NCBI RefSeq assembly: GCF_015477355.1
Contig: NZ_JADLRJ010000001.1
Span: 1,116,001 to 1,180,000 of the forward strand
Reading direction: 5' to 3'
From: Nocardia blacklockiae
Lineage (GTDB): Bacteria; Actinomycetota; Actinomycetes; Mycobacteriales; Mycobacteriaceae
Length of the DNA: 64,000 nucleotides
Shown here: piece by piece, positions 8,669 to 18,200 of the stretch
Layout: each line of letters begins with the position of its first letter
Numbering within the stretch: position 1 is the stretch's first letter
Made by a program: the position numbers and the translations under genes
The notes under the pieces: generated by a model
Seen by the model: only the letters and a program-made list of their open reading frames with translations
Database searches by the model: none
What the model was told of the DNA's origin: nothing

Positions 8669-9928
8669 GTGGGCAAGCTCGAGAACTTCTCCACCCGCTC
8701 CGGGGGTTTCCGCGATGTCGTGGTCACGGCGGTGGAGATCACGACGTCCATCGGCGCCGACACCGAAAGCAGCTGGCAGGGCCTACTTTCGGGGGCCAGC
8801 GGCATCCGGGCGCTCACGGACCCCGAGATCACCGAGGCCGGCCTACCGAGCACCATCGGCGGCAAACTCGTCCACGACCCGACCACCGATCTGGACCGGG
8901 TCCGCAAGCGGCGCATGTGCTACGTGCAGCAGATGGCGTACGCCATGGGCAAGCGCGTGTGGGCCACCGCGGGTGAGCCGGAGGTCGACAAGGACCGGCT
9001 CGGCGTGTGCATCGGCACCGGTCTGGGCGGCGCCGACACCATCGTCGACGCCAACGACGCCATGCGCGCGGGCGGCTACCGCAAGGTGTCGCCGTTCGCG
9101 GTGCCGATGAGCATGCCCAACGGCGTCTCCGGCGTGGTCGGGCTGGACATCGGCGCCCGCGCCTGCGTGGTCACCCCGGTCTCGGCCTGCGCGTCGGGCA
9201 ACGAGGCGCTGGTGCACGCCTGGCGCACCATCGTGCTGGGCGAGGCCGACATGATCGTCGCGGGCGGCGTCGAGGGCTATATCAATCCGATGGCGATCGC
9301 CGGGTTCACGATGGCGCGCGCGCTGAGTTCGCGCATCGACGAGCCCGAGCGCGCCTCGCGGCCGTTCGACCGCGACCGCGACGGTTTCGTCTTCGGCGAG
9401 GCGGCGGCGCTGCTGGTCCTCGAGACCGAGGAGCACGCGCTGGCACGCGGGGCGAAGCCGCTGGCCCGGCTGCTCGGCGCCGGCCTGACCGCCGACGGCT
9501 ACCACATGGTCGCGCCGGATCCGGAGGGCCTGGGCTGCGCCCGCGCGATGCGCCGGGCGATCGAGACCGCCGGGGTCACCCCCGCCGACATCGACCACGT
9601 CAACGCGCACGCCACCGGCACCTCGATCGGCGACCTCGCCGAGGCCAAGGGCATCGCGGCCGCGATCGGCACGCATCCCTCGGTGTACGCGCCCAAGTCG
9701 GCGCTGGGTCATTCGGTGGGCGCGGTCGGCGCGCTGGAGGCCGTGATCTCGGTGCTGTCGCTGCGCGACCAGGTCGTGCCGCCGACGCTCAACCTGGAGA
9801 ACCAGGACCCCGAGGTGGAACTCGACGTGGTGCGCGACAAGCCCCGCTACACCAATGTCGAGTTCGCGATGAACAATTCGTTCGGCTTCGGCGGGCACAA
9901 CGCGGCCGTGCTGTTCGGCAAGTACTGA
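8669..9928 (+). CDS. Beta-ketoacyl-ACP synthase, KasA/KasB-like (KAS II type)
   Basis: A 419-residue condensing enzyme of fatty-acid elongation. The Cys-His-His triad is complete: Cys174 in SACASGNEA, His314 in NAHATGTS and His348 in [11 protein letters not shown]. This is a constant offset of three from M. tuberculosis KasA (171/311/345). The glycine-rich C-terminus [11 protein letters not shown] is also present. It starts at a GTG preceded by GAGGA. In mycobacteria kasA and kasB sit with acpM and accD6. Here the gene stands alone between a small membrane protein and an ABC1 gene, so it may be a paralogue with a specialised acyl substrate, or a relocated main copy. Meromycolate elongation is the natural guess. 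Confidence 0.9.
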   Translation: MGKLENFSTRSGGFRDVVVTAVEITTSIGADTESSWQGLLSGASGIRALTDPEITEAGLPSTIGGKLVHDPTTDLDRVRKRRMCYVQQMAYAMGKRVWATAGEPEVDKDRLGVCIGTGLGGADTIVDANDAMRAGGYRKVSPFAVPMSMPNGVSGVVGLDIGARACVVTPVSACASGNEALVHAWRTIVLGEADMIVAGGVEGYINPMAIAGFTMARALSSRIDEPERASRPFDRDRDGFVFGEAAALLVLETEEHALARGAKPLARLLGAGLTADGYHMVAPDPEGLGCARAMRRAIETAGVTPADIDHVNAHATGTSIGDLAEAKGIAAAIGTHPSVYAPKSALGHSVGAVGALEAVISVLSLRDQVVPPTLNLENQDPEVELDVVRDKPRYTNVEFAMNNSFGFGGHNAAVLFGKY

Positions 9929-9946
9929 GCCGCCGCGCACCCGCGC

Positions 9947-11326
9947 TCAGCCGGTGGCCTCCGCCGAGGCCGCCCGCTTCCGCCGCCGGCGTTCCTCGTC
10001 GAGGTTCACCGGGGCGGGTGTGCGGGCCCGATAGCGGTCCATCACATCGGCCAATTCCGGTGACCACGTGAGGATTTCGGCGCTGATGGGTCCCTCGACG
10101 TGCAGCTGGCACAGCAGCCCGACCGCGGTGAGCACGCAGCGCGCGAACGGGGTGTAGTCCGCGGGCATGGTCAGTTCGCGGTTGACATTGGTCAGGCGCA
10201 GGTCCAGGGCGCGCAGCGTGCGCTTGCGCAGCCAGCGCGTCGACAGCCGGAAAGTGGGGCGCAGCAACGGTTCCACGATGGGCTCGAGCTGCGCGGCGAG
10301 GGCGGCGACGTCGAATTCGCGGCCCGGGTCGATGAAGCCGTGGTCGCGGATCGCGGCCTCCAGCTCCGGGATGCCGCCGTTGACCAGCGCCTCGCCGATC
10401 CCCGAGACGGCCTCGCGGAACCCCGGCGGCGGAAACGGCGAGCACGCACCGAAATCCACCACGCCGAGCCGCCCGTCGGGCAGCACCCGGAAGTTGCCGG
10501 GGTGCGGGTCGCAGTACAGGAGTCCGGTGCGCTGCCACGACGAGAGCACGAAGCGCAGCACCAGCATGCCCACCCGGTCGCGCTCGGCCTGGCGGCCCGT
10601 GGCGATCAGCCGGGGCAGCGGTTCGCCGTCGAGCCATTCCGAGACGACCACGTCGCCCTGCTGGGCCACCACCCGCGGGACCACGAAATCCGGCTCGTCG
10701 GCGTAGGCGGCGGCGAACAGCCGCTGGTGGTCGGCCTCCGCCGCGTAGTCCAGTTCGGCGTGCACCGACGCCGCCAGCGCCTCGGTCAGCGACGCGATGT
10801 CGGCGCCCGGCGCGAAAACCGAGGCCAGCGCGGAGATCCGGCGCAACTCGTCGAGGTCGCTGCGCACCGCCGCCCGCGCGCCGGGGTACATCACCTTCAC
10901 CGCCACCGGGCGGCCGTCGTGCCACACCGCCCGGTGCACCTGGCCGATGCTGGCCGACGCGGCGCGGCGATCGTCGAACTCCAGGAACCGGTCGCGCCAG
11001 TCCGCGCCCAAGGCTTCCGCCATGGCGCCGTGCACAGTGCGCGGCAGCATCGGCGGCGCCGAATCCTGCAGCCGGCTCAGCGCGGTGCGGTACGGCTCGG
11101 CGAGTGCGGGCGGCAGCGCCAGTTCGTAGATGGCCAGGATCTGCCCCAGTTTCGCCGCGCAGCCCTTCAATTCGCCGAGCACCTCGAAGATGTGCTGGGC
11201 GGTGCGCAACTGGATATCTCGCTCGATCTCCGCGGCCGAGCGCCCGAGCGCGCGTTTGCCGAGCCCGGCCGCCCGGCGGCCCGCGAAGGCCACCGGCAGC
11301 GACGCCAGCTTGGCGCTGCGAATCAT
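9947..11326 (-). CDS. ABC1/UbiB-family atypical kinase-like protein
   Basis: About 459 residues if translation begins at the ATG at 11326 (MIRSAKLASLP), which fits the usual family start; an in-frame ATG at 11431 would add 35 low-complexity residues. The UbiB/ABC1 hallmarks are present: the KxGQ loop (CAAKLGQIL), the Ala-rich nucleotide loop (ASASIGQVHRA), Lys in VAVKVMYPG, the catalytic loop DPHPGNF and the metal-binding VDFGA. Family members are ATPases tied to isoprenoid-quinone or lipid metabolism. In actinobacteria many copies exist and few are characterised. It is divergent from a GntR regulator across about 230 bp. Confidence 0.85.
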   Translation of the reverse strand: MIRSAKLASLPVAFAGRRAAGLGKRALGRSAAEIERDIQLRTAQHIFEVLGELKGCAAKLGQILAIYELALPPALAEPYRTALSRLQDSAPPMLPRTVHGAMAEALGADWRDRFLEFDDRRAASASIGQVHRAVWHDGRPVAVKVMYPGARAAVRSDLDELRRISALASVFAPGADIASLTEALAASVHAELDYAAEADHQRLFAAAYADEPDFVVPRVVAQQGDVVVSEWLDGEPLPRLIATGRQAERDRVGMLVLRFVLSSWQRTGLLYCDPHPGNFRVLPDGRLGVVDFGACSPFPPPGFREAVSGIGEALVNGGIPELEAAIRDHGFIDPGREFDVAALAAQLEPIVEPLLRPTFRLSTRWLRKRTLRALDLRLTNVNRELTMPADYTPFARCVLTAVGLLCQLHVEGPISAEILTWSPELADVMDRYRARTPAPVNLDEERRRRKRAASAEATG

Positions 11327-11557
11327 CCGGTGCCCCGGCGGATTACCATCCGGCCGGGACGCGCGGCTCCAGCCGCGACCGGCACCCGCGCGCTCGTTCT
11401 CAGGCCGGTCGCCGACGCGACGAAAAGACATCGATCACCCCATTGTGCACGCAGCCCGCAGCTACGCACGTGCAGTTCGGCACAGCACAGCTTAGACTGT
11501 CTGGGACGTAACCCAAAAGTGTTCGGGGCCGACCACATCGAAAGGGCTGAGAGATCA

Positions 11558-12322
11558 ATGGGAGCGCAGACGGTCGTCGCCGATGTCGCCGACGAGTTGG
11601 CGCGCCGGGTTGCTGTGGGCGAGTACACCCCCGGCGACCTGATGCCCTCCGTTCGCCAGGTTGCCGAGGAATTCGCGATGAATCGCGCGACCGCGCAACT
11701 GATTCTGGGCCGGCTCGAGTCGCACGGATTCGTCGAGGCGCACCGCGGCAAGGGTTTCACCATCCGCGACGTGCGCGAAGAGGGCGGTGTCGAGGTGTAC
11801 CGCAGGCTGTTCCGGCTGTCGCTGCCCCGCCCCGAACTCGCCGTCGAGATGTTCCGCGACATCGTCACCATGCAGCGGCAGATCGTGATGGACGCGCTGC
11901 TCACCTACACCGCCGCGCCGCACGGCGTCGATCCCGCGGTGCTCGAGCGGTCCATCGACGACCTGGAAGCGCTTGCCCGCCAGGCGACCCCGAATCTGCC
12001 CGCGCTGCTGGCCGGGGAGCTGGCCCTGGTGCGCACGCTGCTCTCGGCGCTGGGCCACAGCATGCAGCGCGCGGTGCTCAACTCCATCGGCGAGATGATC
12101 CTCGAGGTGCCCGCGGCCATCGCGGCGTACTACGCGGTGGGCCCGGATCTGCACGTGCTGATGTGGCGGGCGCTGGCGGCGGTGTGGGATTCGGCGTCCG
12201 GCCCGTCGGATGCGCAGGTGGCGCTGTTCGAGGATCTGTTCGGCATGTTCCACGAGCGCGTGGTGACGCACTTCGAACAGGCCATGGGCGCGGGCGCGGC
12301 GCAGGCCGCCGCCACCGCCTGA
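11558..12322 (+). CDS. GntR-family transcriptional regulator
   Basis: A 254-residue regulator with an N-terminal winged HTH at about 1-75 (EYTPGDLMPSVRQVAEEFAMNRATAQLILGRLESHGFVEAHRG). A largely helical C-terminal ligand-binding domain follows, FadR-like in appearance but without clear metal-site histidines. It starts at an ATG behind a weak GAGAGATC ribosome-binding region, divergent from the ABC1 gene. Its target may be that gene or itself. The effector is unknown. Confidence 0.82.
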   Translation: MGAQTVVADVADELARRVAVGEYTPGDLMPSVRQVAEEFAMNRATAQLILGRLESHGFVEAHRGKGFTIRDVREEGGVEVYRRLFRLSLPRPELAVEMFRDIVTMQRQIVMDALLTYTAAPHGVDPAVLERSIDDLEALARQATPNLPALLAGELALVRTLLSALGHSMQRAVLNSIGEMILEVPAAIAAYYAVGPDLHVLMWRALAAVWDSASGPSDAQVALFEDLFGMFHERVVTHFEQAMGAGAAQAAATA

Positions 12323-12534
12323 GCGCCGCGGCGGCCGTCTCGGACGACGGTAGGGGCCCGGCAACGGTTCGTGACATCTCGGTGAACCCGGCCCCGGGCG
12401 GCGGTGCTCTCGGTTACCGTCGAGGCGGCAGGGGATTTCGCGAGCACGTCCCGGCAGGCGTTCGCGCACTGCGGACACCGCGCGCTCGACACCCGTCTCG
12501 CCGTGAAAGGTTCTGCGACACAAGGAGTTCGGCG

Positions 12535-13446
12535 GTGTCTCTTCGAAAAAGCTGCGGTGCCCTCGCGTCGGCGGCGGCGATCACGGCGACGCTCGTGTCG
12601 GCCACCGGGACGCCCGCGGCGCAGGCCGCGCCGGGCGAGTGCCCGAATCTCTACGTGGTGGCGGTGCCCGGCACCTGGGAGACCTCCCGCGAGGAGCCGC
12701 GCAAGGGCATGCTGGCCACCGTCACAGACGGCCTGCCCGATACGGTGCGCACCGATTACGTCAGTTACGCGGCGACCGCACTGCCCTGGGAGGGCGAGGT
12801 CTACGGCCGCTCCAAGCAGGAGGCGGTCGACAACGCGCGCGGCCTGGTGGCCGACATGTCGCGCGCCTGCGGAGCCACCAAGATCGCGCTGATCGGCTAC
12901 AGCCAGGGCGCGGACGCCGCGGGCGATCTGGCGGCGCAGATCGGCACCGGCCTGAGCGTCGTGCCGCCGGACCGGGTCGCGGCGGTGGGGCTGCTGGCCG
13001 ATCCGCGACGCTCGCCGACCGATCCGACGGTCGGCCCACCCGTCGCCGGGGCCGGCGCGGGCGGTCCGCGCATCGGCGGATTCGGCTGGCTGACACCGCG
13101 GGTGCGCAGCATCTGCGCGGTCGGCGACCTCTACTGCTCCACTCCCCCGGACGATTTCGCCACGCGCATCGCCGGGTTCTTCGCGCAGCTGTCCGCGCCG
13201 GACCTGGACCTGGCGAGCCGCTACCAGCTGGAAGCGCAGTCGATCATCGACGATCTGATGGCCGCGGGCGGAATCCCGATGCTGCAGAGCCAGTTCAGCG
13301 ATCCCGCGAACGAGGAGCGCCAGCAGGAGCTCGAGGAGTTCTACAGCTCCCGCGTGCACCAGGAGTATCCGTCCTACGTGGTCGACGGCGGCGGCACCAC
13401 GGCCACCGCGTGGTTGCGGCACTGGCTGCTCGACGCCGCGCGCTGA
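12535..13446 (+). CDS. Secreted cutinase-family serine esterase
   Basis: A 303-residue secreted protein. The GTG at 12535 follows AAGGAG and opens a signal peptide (SLRKSCGALASAAAITATLVSA, cleaved near AQAA at 31-32). The mature part starts with a conserved Cys (GECPNLYVVAVPGTWE). The nucleophile Ser123 lies in GYSQG, the catalytic Asp probably lies in CAVGDLYCS, and the His lies near SSRVHQEYPS. Cutinase-like proteins of mycolata hydrolyse lipid esters or wall lipids rather than plant cutin. Length is longer than minimal cutinases because of a C-terminal extension ending WLRHWLLDAAR. It is followed by inverted repeats and a TetR gene. Confidence 0.88.
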   Translation: MSLRKSCGALASAAAITATLVSATGTPAAQAAPGECPNLYVVAVPGTWETSREEPRKGMLATVTDGLPDTVRTDYVSYAATALPWEGEVYGRSKQEAVDNARGLVADMSRACGATKIALIGYSQGADAAGDLAAQIGTGLSVVPPDRVAAVGLLADPRRSPTDPTVGPPVAGAGAGGPRIGGFGWLTPRVRSICAVGDLYCSTPPDDFATRIAGFFAQLSAPDLDLASRYQLEAQSIIDDLMAAGGIPMLQSQFSDPANEERQQELEEFYSSRVHQEYPSYVVDGGGTTATAWLRHWLLDAAR

Positions 13447-13448
13447 GC

Positions 13449-13461
13449 GGTAACCGTTACC
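13449..13461. promoter_or_regulatory. Perfect dyad GGTAAC-C-GTTACC
   Basis: A 6-bp-arm palindrome with a one-base centre, three bases after the cutinase stop and 180 bp before a TetR gene. It looks like a TetR-type operator, but which protein binds it is unknown. Confidence 0.4.
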
Positions 13462-13470
13462 CCTATTAAC

Positions 13471-13490
13471 CGAATCAATCGGGTGATTCG
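13471..13490. promoter_or_regulatory. Inverted repeat CGAATCA-N6-TGATTCG
   Basis: Perfect 7-bp arms with a 6-base spacer in the 196-bp gap between cutinase and TetR. It could be a weak terminator hairpin for the cutinase gene or an operator. The gap also holds TACCG-AC-CGGTA at about 13530-13541. Confidence 0.35.
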
Positions 13491-13562
13491 CGCGAAATCG
13501 ACCTTCCCCCGGTCCGCTATCTCGTACGCTACCGACCGGTAACAGGTAGACGGGTTGGATTT

Positions 13563-13646
13563 GTGGATGAGGGTTCGGTGATACAGCGCGGTGGCGCCGC
13601 TCGCTGGAAGGACATCACCGCCGACGAATTGCAGGTGGCAGCATGA
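13563..13646 (+). CDS. Possible 27-residue leader ORF overlapping the TetR start
   Basis: A short GTG-initiated frame reads VDEGSVIQRGGAARWKDITA and ends DELQVAA. Its TGA overlaps the ATG of the following tetR gene (ATGA). Another in-frame GTG is at 13578. It could be a coupled leader or chance; no homologue is recognised. Confidence 0.2.
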   Translation: MDEGSVIQRGGAARWKDITADELQVAA

Positions 13647-14353
13647 CCGGAACACGGACGGCATCCCTCACGGTGTCGTCGCTACGAGAACGCTTGATAG
13701 AAGCAACCATCCAACTCCTCTCGACGGAGGGACTCCCCGCGCTGACGGTGCGGCGGGTCTCGCGGATATGTGACGTATCGACCATGGCGATCTATTCGAA
13801 CTTCAGTGGCATGCCCGGACTGCTGCGCGCGGTCGGCTCGGTGGGCTTCGCTCAACTCAACACGCGGCTGTCGGAGTGCGCGATCAGCGACGACCCGATC
13901 ACCGACATCCTGATGCTGGGCTTCATCTTCCGCGACGAGGCGCTGCGCAAGCCGGAGCTGTTCCGGCTGATGTATGCCACCGAGTCGCCCAAGGCGGAGG
14001 TCAAGCTCAACCGGGGCAACATCCTGTCCGGTTCCGGCGACTCCGATTTCGAGAACTTCGCGGAGAGCTTCGACCACGTGGTGCGCGCGACCCAGCGCGC
14101 CCTCGACGCGGGGCTCATCCGGGCGACGAACGCCCGCACGGCCGCCGCGCAGTTCTGGACGGGCCTCTACGGCTTCATCCAGCTCGACATGGCCGGGCTG
14201 TACGGCGACGAGGGCCTGAGCGAAGTGCTGTTGCCCTCCATCGTCAACATCCTGATCGGGATGGGCGCCGATCCGGCTCGCGTGCAGCAGTCCGTGGCCC
14301 GGGTCGCGCAGCGCGTGCTCGCGCCCGCGCCGGACCCGATGCCGCTGACGTAG
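13643..14353 (+). CDS. TetR-family regulator with WHG-type C-terminal domain
   Basis: A 236-residue repressor with an HTH at about 14-60 (ALTVRRVSRICDVSTMAIYSNFSGMPGLLRAV). The C-terminal domain of the TetR_C_33/WHG type reads AAQFWTGLYGFIQLDMAGL. It lies convergent to the SnoaL-like gene (four bases between stops). It is therefore the nearest regulator to the biosynthetic cluster that starts at 15237 and a candidate to bind the operator array at 14922-15074. That link is inference. Upstream dyads (13449-13461 and the TACCG dyad) suggest autoregulation. Confidence 0.85.
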   Translation: MTGTRTASLTVSSLRERLIEATIQLLSTEGLPALTVRRVSRICDVSTMAIYSNFSGMPGLLRAVGSVGFAQLNTRLSECAISDDPITDILMLGFIFRDEALRKPELFRLMYATESPKAEVKLNRGNILSGSGDSDFENFAESFDHVVRATQRALDAGLIRATNARTAAAQFWTGLYGFIQLDMAGLYGDEGLSEVLLPSIVNILIGMGADPARVQQSVARVAQRVLAPAPDPMPLT

Positions 14354-14357
14354 GCGC

Positions 14358-14903
14358 TCAGCGGGAGCGCCGCAGCCGGGCGCCGGTGCGCTGCATCCTG
14401 GCCAGGAAGCGCTCGGCGAAGCCGTTGCGCTTGGGCAGCAGTTCCAGCTGCAGCAGCAGCTCGTTGAGGTCCCAGGTGGCCTTGCTGCGCCAGATCAGTG
14501 CGTCGCGGAACTGCCAGATGTCGACCACCATGAGGTCGAACTTCTTTCCGGTGGCGGCGAATCCGGGCGGGTCGATGGGCCCGAGGTGGGTGCCGGTCAT
14601 CCGCCAGGGCACGATCGCCGCGCGGGCGTCGGCGGTGACGGTGGGCTCGAACACCAGGTCGTAGGACACGTCCGGGAAGGACCGGACGGTGTCCGCGACG
14701 AATTTCGCCACGCCGTCGCGGCCGACGATGAGGTGTTCCTCGGACGGGTCCAGCCAGCGGGTGTCGGTGGTGACGCAGGCCGCGACGGCCGCCGGGTCGG
14801 CGCTGTTCCACCCGGCGATGTAGCGATCGACGAAGGCGCGCAACCACTCCGGGCCGGCGATGGGCTCGGCGGCCGGGTCGAGGGTGAATTCACCGGAGTG
14901 CAT
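14358..14903 (-). CDS. SnoaL/NTF2-like fold protein (polyketide cyclase or isomerase superfamily)
   Basis: A 181-residue single-domain protein with the cone-shaped NTF2-like fold. It has the opening helix WLRAFVDRYIAGWNSADPAAVAACV, the strand pair DTRWLDPSEEHLIVGRDGV, and later FDLMVVDIWQFRDALI. SnoaL relatives act as cyclases, isomerases or binding proteins in polyketide and steroid chemistry. The gene is divergent from the PKS; the first operator-like repeat lies only 19 bp upstream of its ATG, so it may be co-controlled with the cluster. Its role there is unproven. Confidence 0.75.
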   Translation of the reverse strand: MHSGEFTLDPAAEPIAGPEWLRAFVDRYIAGWNSADPAAVAACVTTDTRWLDPSEEHLIVGRDGVAKFVADTVRSFPDVSYDLVFEPTVTADARAAIVPWRMTGTHLGPIDPPGFAATGKKFDLMVVDIWQFRDALIWRSKATWDLNELLLQLELLPKRNGFAERFLARMQRTGARLRRSR

Positions 14904-14921
14904 GGCCGCGAAAGTACCCCC

Positions 14922-15074
14922 ATAACAATGTCATCGGTGCGATAACAATGTAATGAGCAGCAATGACGCTGTTATCGGCGAAATCGGCGGCCGCGACTTC
15001 CCGGCAGTGGGTGGACATATAACGATGTCACCTGCGAATAACAGTGTCACGGCCCTGTCGAATAACACCGTGAT
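14922..15074. promoter_or_regulatory. Array of six 13-bp operator-like sites before the PKS
   Basis: Sites start at 14922 (ATAACAATGTCAT), 14942 (ATAACAATGTAAT), 14963 (ATGACGCTGTTAT, inverted), 15019 (ATAACGATGTCAC), 15038 (ATAACAGTGTCAC) and 15062 (ATAACACCGTGAT). The consensus ATAACAnYGTCAY is a near-palindrome (ATAACA-n-TGTCAT). Starts are 20, 21, 56, 19 and 24 bp apart, mostly about two helical turns. The 333-bp gap 14904-15236 between SnoaL-like and PKS genes holds these sites, is clearly more AT-rich than its surroundings and has no further gene that I can see. A TetR-type repressor is the likely binder. Confidence 0.7.
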
Positions 15075-15236
15075 CGGCCGTTGTCATGCCTACTTGCCAT
15101 GTCGGACAAGCTCTTTCGCCGAAGTTGGCCCATTTCTCCGATCTTCGAATCTATGCTGACCTATCGTTCCGAACATTATTTTGCTCAGTCGTACGGCCGC
15201 GCCCCGATCGGGTGCAGATATTCAGAGGACCGCGCA

Positions 15237-18200
15237 ATGTCCGATGCAGCAATCGTCGGGATCGGCTGCCGCTTTCCCGGCGGCATCGACGGTCCGGGCA
15301 CCTTCTGGGATTTCCTGATCCGACAGGGTGACGGCATCGTCGAGGTCCCGCCGGACCGTTGGAGCCTGGACAAGTTCTACGATCCCGACCCGGAGGCGCC
15401 GGGCCGCATGTACACCCGGCACGGCGGGTTCCTCACCCAGTCGCTGTGGGAGTTCGACGCCGACTTCTTCGGGATCTCCCAGCGCGAGGCCTCGATCCTG
15501 GACCCGCAGCAGCGGCTGCTGCTGGAGGTGGCGTGGGAGGCGCTCGACGACGGCGGGGCGGCCGGCCGGGTCGGCGGGCGTGATGTCGGCGTGTTCGTCG
15601 GCGGCTTCATGATGGACAACGCGGTGGGCCGCAACGTGGTCCGGCACGCGATCAATAGCCACACCCCGACCAGCTCCTCGCACACCCTGCTCTCGGCGCG
15701 CATCGCGTTCCTGCTGGACCTGCGCGGCCCGACCATGACGATCGACACGGCGTGCTCCTCGTCGCTGGTGGCATTGCACCAGGCCGTGCGGGCGCTGGCC
15801 GACGGCGAGTGCGAGTCGGCGATCGTCGGCGGCACCAACGCCATGCTGCAGCCGGAGACGTTCATCTCGATGTGCAAGGGCCGGTTCCTGGCGGTCGACG
15901 GGCACTGCAAGTCCTTCGACGCCGCGGCCGACGGCTACGGGCGCGGCGAGGGCGCGGGCGCGGTGCTGCTCAAGCCGCTGGACGCCGCGGTGCGCGACGG
16001 CGACCGCATCTACGCGGTGGTGCGCGGCAGCGGCGTCAACCAGGACGGCCGCACCCTGGCCATCCCGGTGCCCAATCCGCAAGCGCAGGAACAACTCGCG
16101 CGCCGGGTGCACACCCTGGCCGGGATCGCGCCGGAGGAGATCGGCTACGTCGAGGCGCACGGGACCGGCACCCCGGTCGGCGACCCCATCGAGCTGACGG
16201 CGCTGGGGCACGTCTACGGCGCGGTGGCCGGGCGCACCGAGCCGCTGCCGGTGGGCTCGGTGAAGAACAACATCGGGCACACCGAGGCGGCCGCGGGCGT
16301 GGCCGGGGTGATCAAGGCGGCGCTCACGGTGTACCACGGCACCGTCGCGCCCCAGGTGCGCCTGGACAACCCGAATCCGGAGATCGACTTCGAGGGCCTG
16401 CGGCTGCGGGTGCCGATGGCCGCCGAGCCGCTGCGGCGGCCGCTGGTGGCGGTCAACAGCTTCGGCTACGGCGGCACCAACGCGCACGTACTGATCGGTC
16501 CCGCACCGGCTTTCACGGCGCGGGCGGAAACGTCCGCTGCTACCGACCGGGACCCGCGGCGCGACACCGCGGGTGCTGCGGGCGGGTTGCCGATCTTCCC
16601 GCTGTCCGCGCGTAGCGAGACCGCGTTGCGGTCGCTGGCCGCGGAGCTCGCGGTCGGGACGGAGCCGGTCGACCGGCTCACCGCCGCGGCGTGGGTGCGC
16701 CGGGCGCACCATCCGCTGCGCGCCGCGTTCCGCTACGCCGACGGCGACGACCTGCGCGCGCAGCTGGCCGAATTCGCGGCCGGGGGCGGGCAGGCCCCGG
16801 CGCGGGCGGTGGCCGAGGGCAGCACCGACCCGGTGTTCGTCTACAGCGGGATGGGTCCGCAGTGGTGGGGCATGGGACGCGAGCTGCTGCGCGCCGACGG
16901 CCCCGGCGCGGCGCTGGCCCGTGAGATCGACCGGGAATTCGAGAAACTCGCGGGCTGGTCGGTGCTGGCGGAGCTGCTGCGCGAGGAGGACGACTCCCGC
17001 GTCACCCGCACCGAGATCGCCCAGCCCGCCAACTTCCTGCTGCAGGCCGCGCTCACCGCGGAACTCGCCGAGCACGGCATCCGGCCCGCGGTGGTGGTCG
17101 GCCACAGCGTCGGCGAGGTGACGGCGGCCTACGTCTCGGGCGCGCTGACGCTCACCGAGGCGGTGACCGTCAGCTATCACCGCTCGCGGCTGCAGGCCAC
17201 CACCGCCGGCAGCGGCGCGATGCTCGCCGTGGGCCTGCCCGAGGCGGAGGCGCGCGAGCTGCTGAGCGAGGCCGACGGCGTCGACGTCGCCGCGATCAAC
17301 AGCCCCTCGGCGGTGACCCTGGCCGGACCGGCGGAAGCACTCGCCGCGATCGCCGAAAAGCTTACGGCCGACGGCGTTTTCGCGCGCACGCTGCGCGTCG
17401 AGGTGCCCTACCACAGCCGTCTGATGGATCCCATCCTCGGCGAGCTGCGCACGGCCCTTTCGGCGCTGCGCGCCCGCGACACCACCGTCCCGGTGTACTC
17501 GACCGTGACCGCCGCACCGGCGACCGAGCGGGACTGGGACGCGCGGTACTGGTGCCACAACGTGCGCGACTCGGTGCGCTTCGCCGACACCGTCGCCGCC
17601 CTGCTCGACGACGGGCACCGGGTGTTCCTCGAGGTCGGGCCGCATCCGGTGCTGGGCGGCAGCATCCGGGAAATCCTGCTCCAGCAAGGACTTTCGGGCG
17701 CGGTGATACCGACCCTGGCGCGCGGCGGCGACGATCGGGAGAACCTGCGCGCCGCCGTCGCCGAGTTGTATCGCGCGGGCTCGCTCGACGCCGAGCGGCT
17801 GCCCCGCCCGCTCGACCCGGCCCCGCCGCACGCCGCGCTGCCCCGCTACCCGTGGCAGCGCCGGCACGTGTGGACCCAGGAACCGGAGACTCGGCTGGAC
17901 CGGCTCGGCACCCCGGACGGCTACGCCATGCTCGGCGACCGGCTCGCCGCGGCCGCGCCGGAGTGGGAGGTGTCGCTGTCGGTGGCGAATCTGCCGTGGC
18001 TGCGCGACCACGTGGTCGCCGGCGCGGTCGTGCTGCCGGGCGCCGCCTACCTGGACGCGGCGCTCAGCGCCGTCGCCGCCCGGACCGGACGCGACGCGTT
18101 CGGCCTGGAATCGGTCGAATTCGTGAGCCCGCTGGTGGTGGACGAGCACGACGTGCCCGTGCTGCGCATCGCCGTGGAGGAGACGACGCGCCGGTTCACG

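Noticed and set aside
11432-11557. TTAGACTGTCTGGG in the ABC1/GntR gap as a GntR operator
   Set aside because: The dyad is only four bases per arm and does not match the usual GntR pattern well enough.
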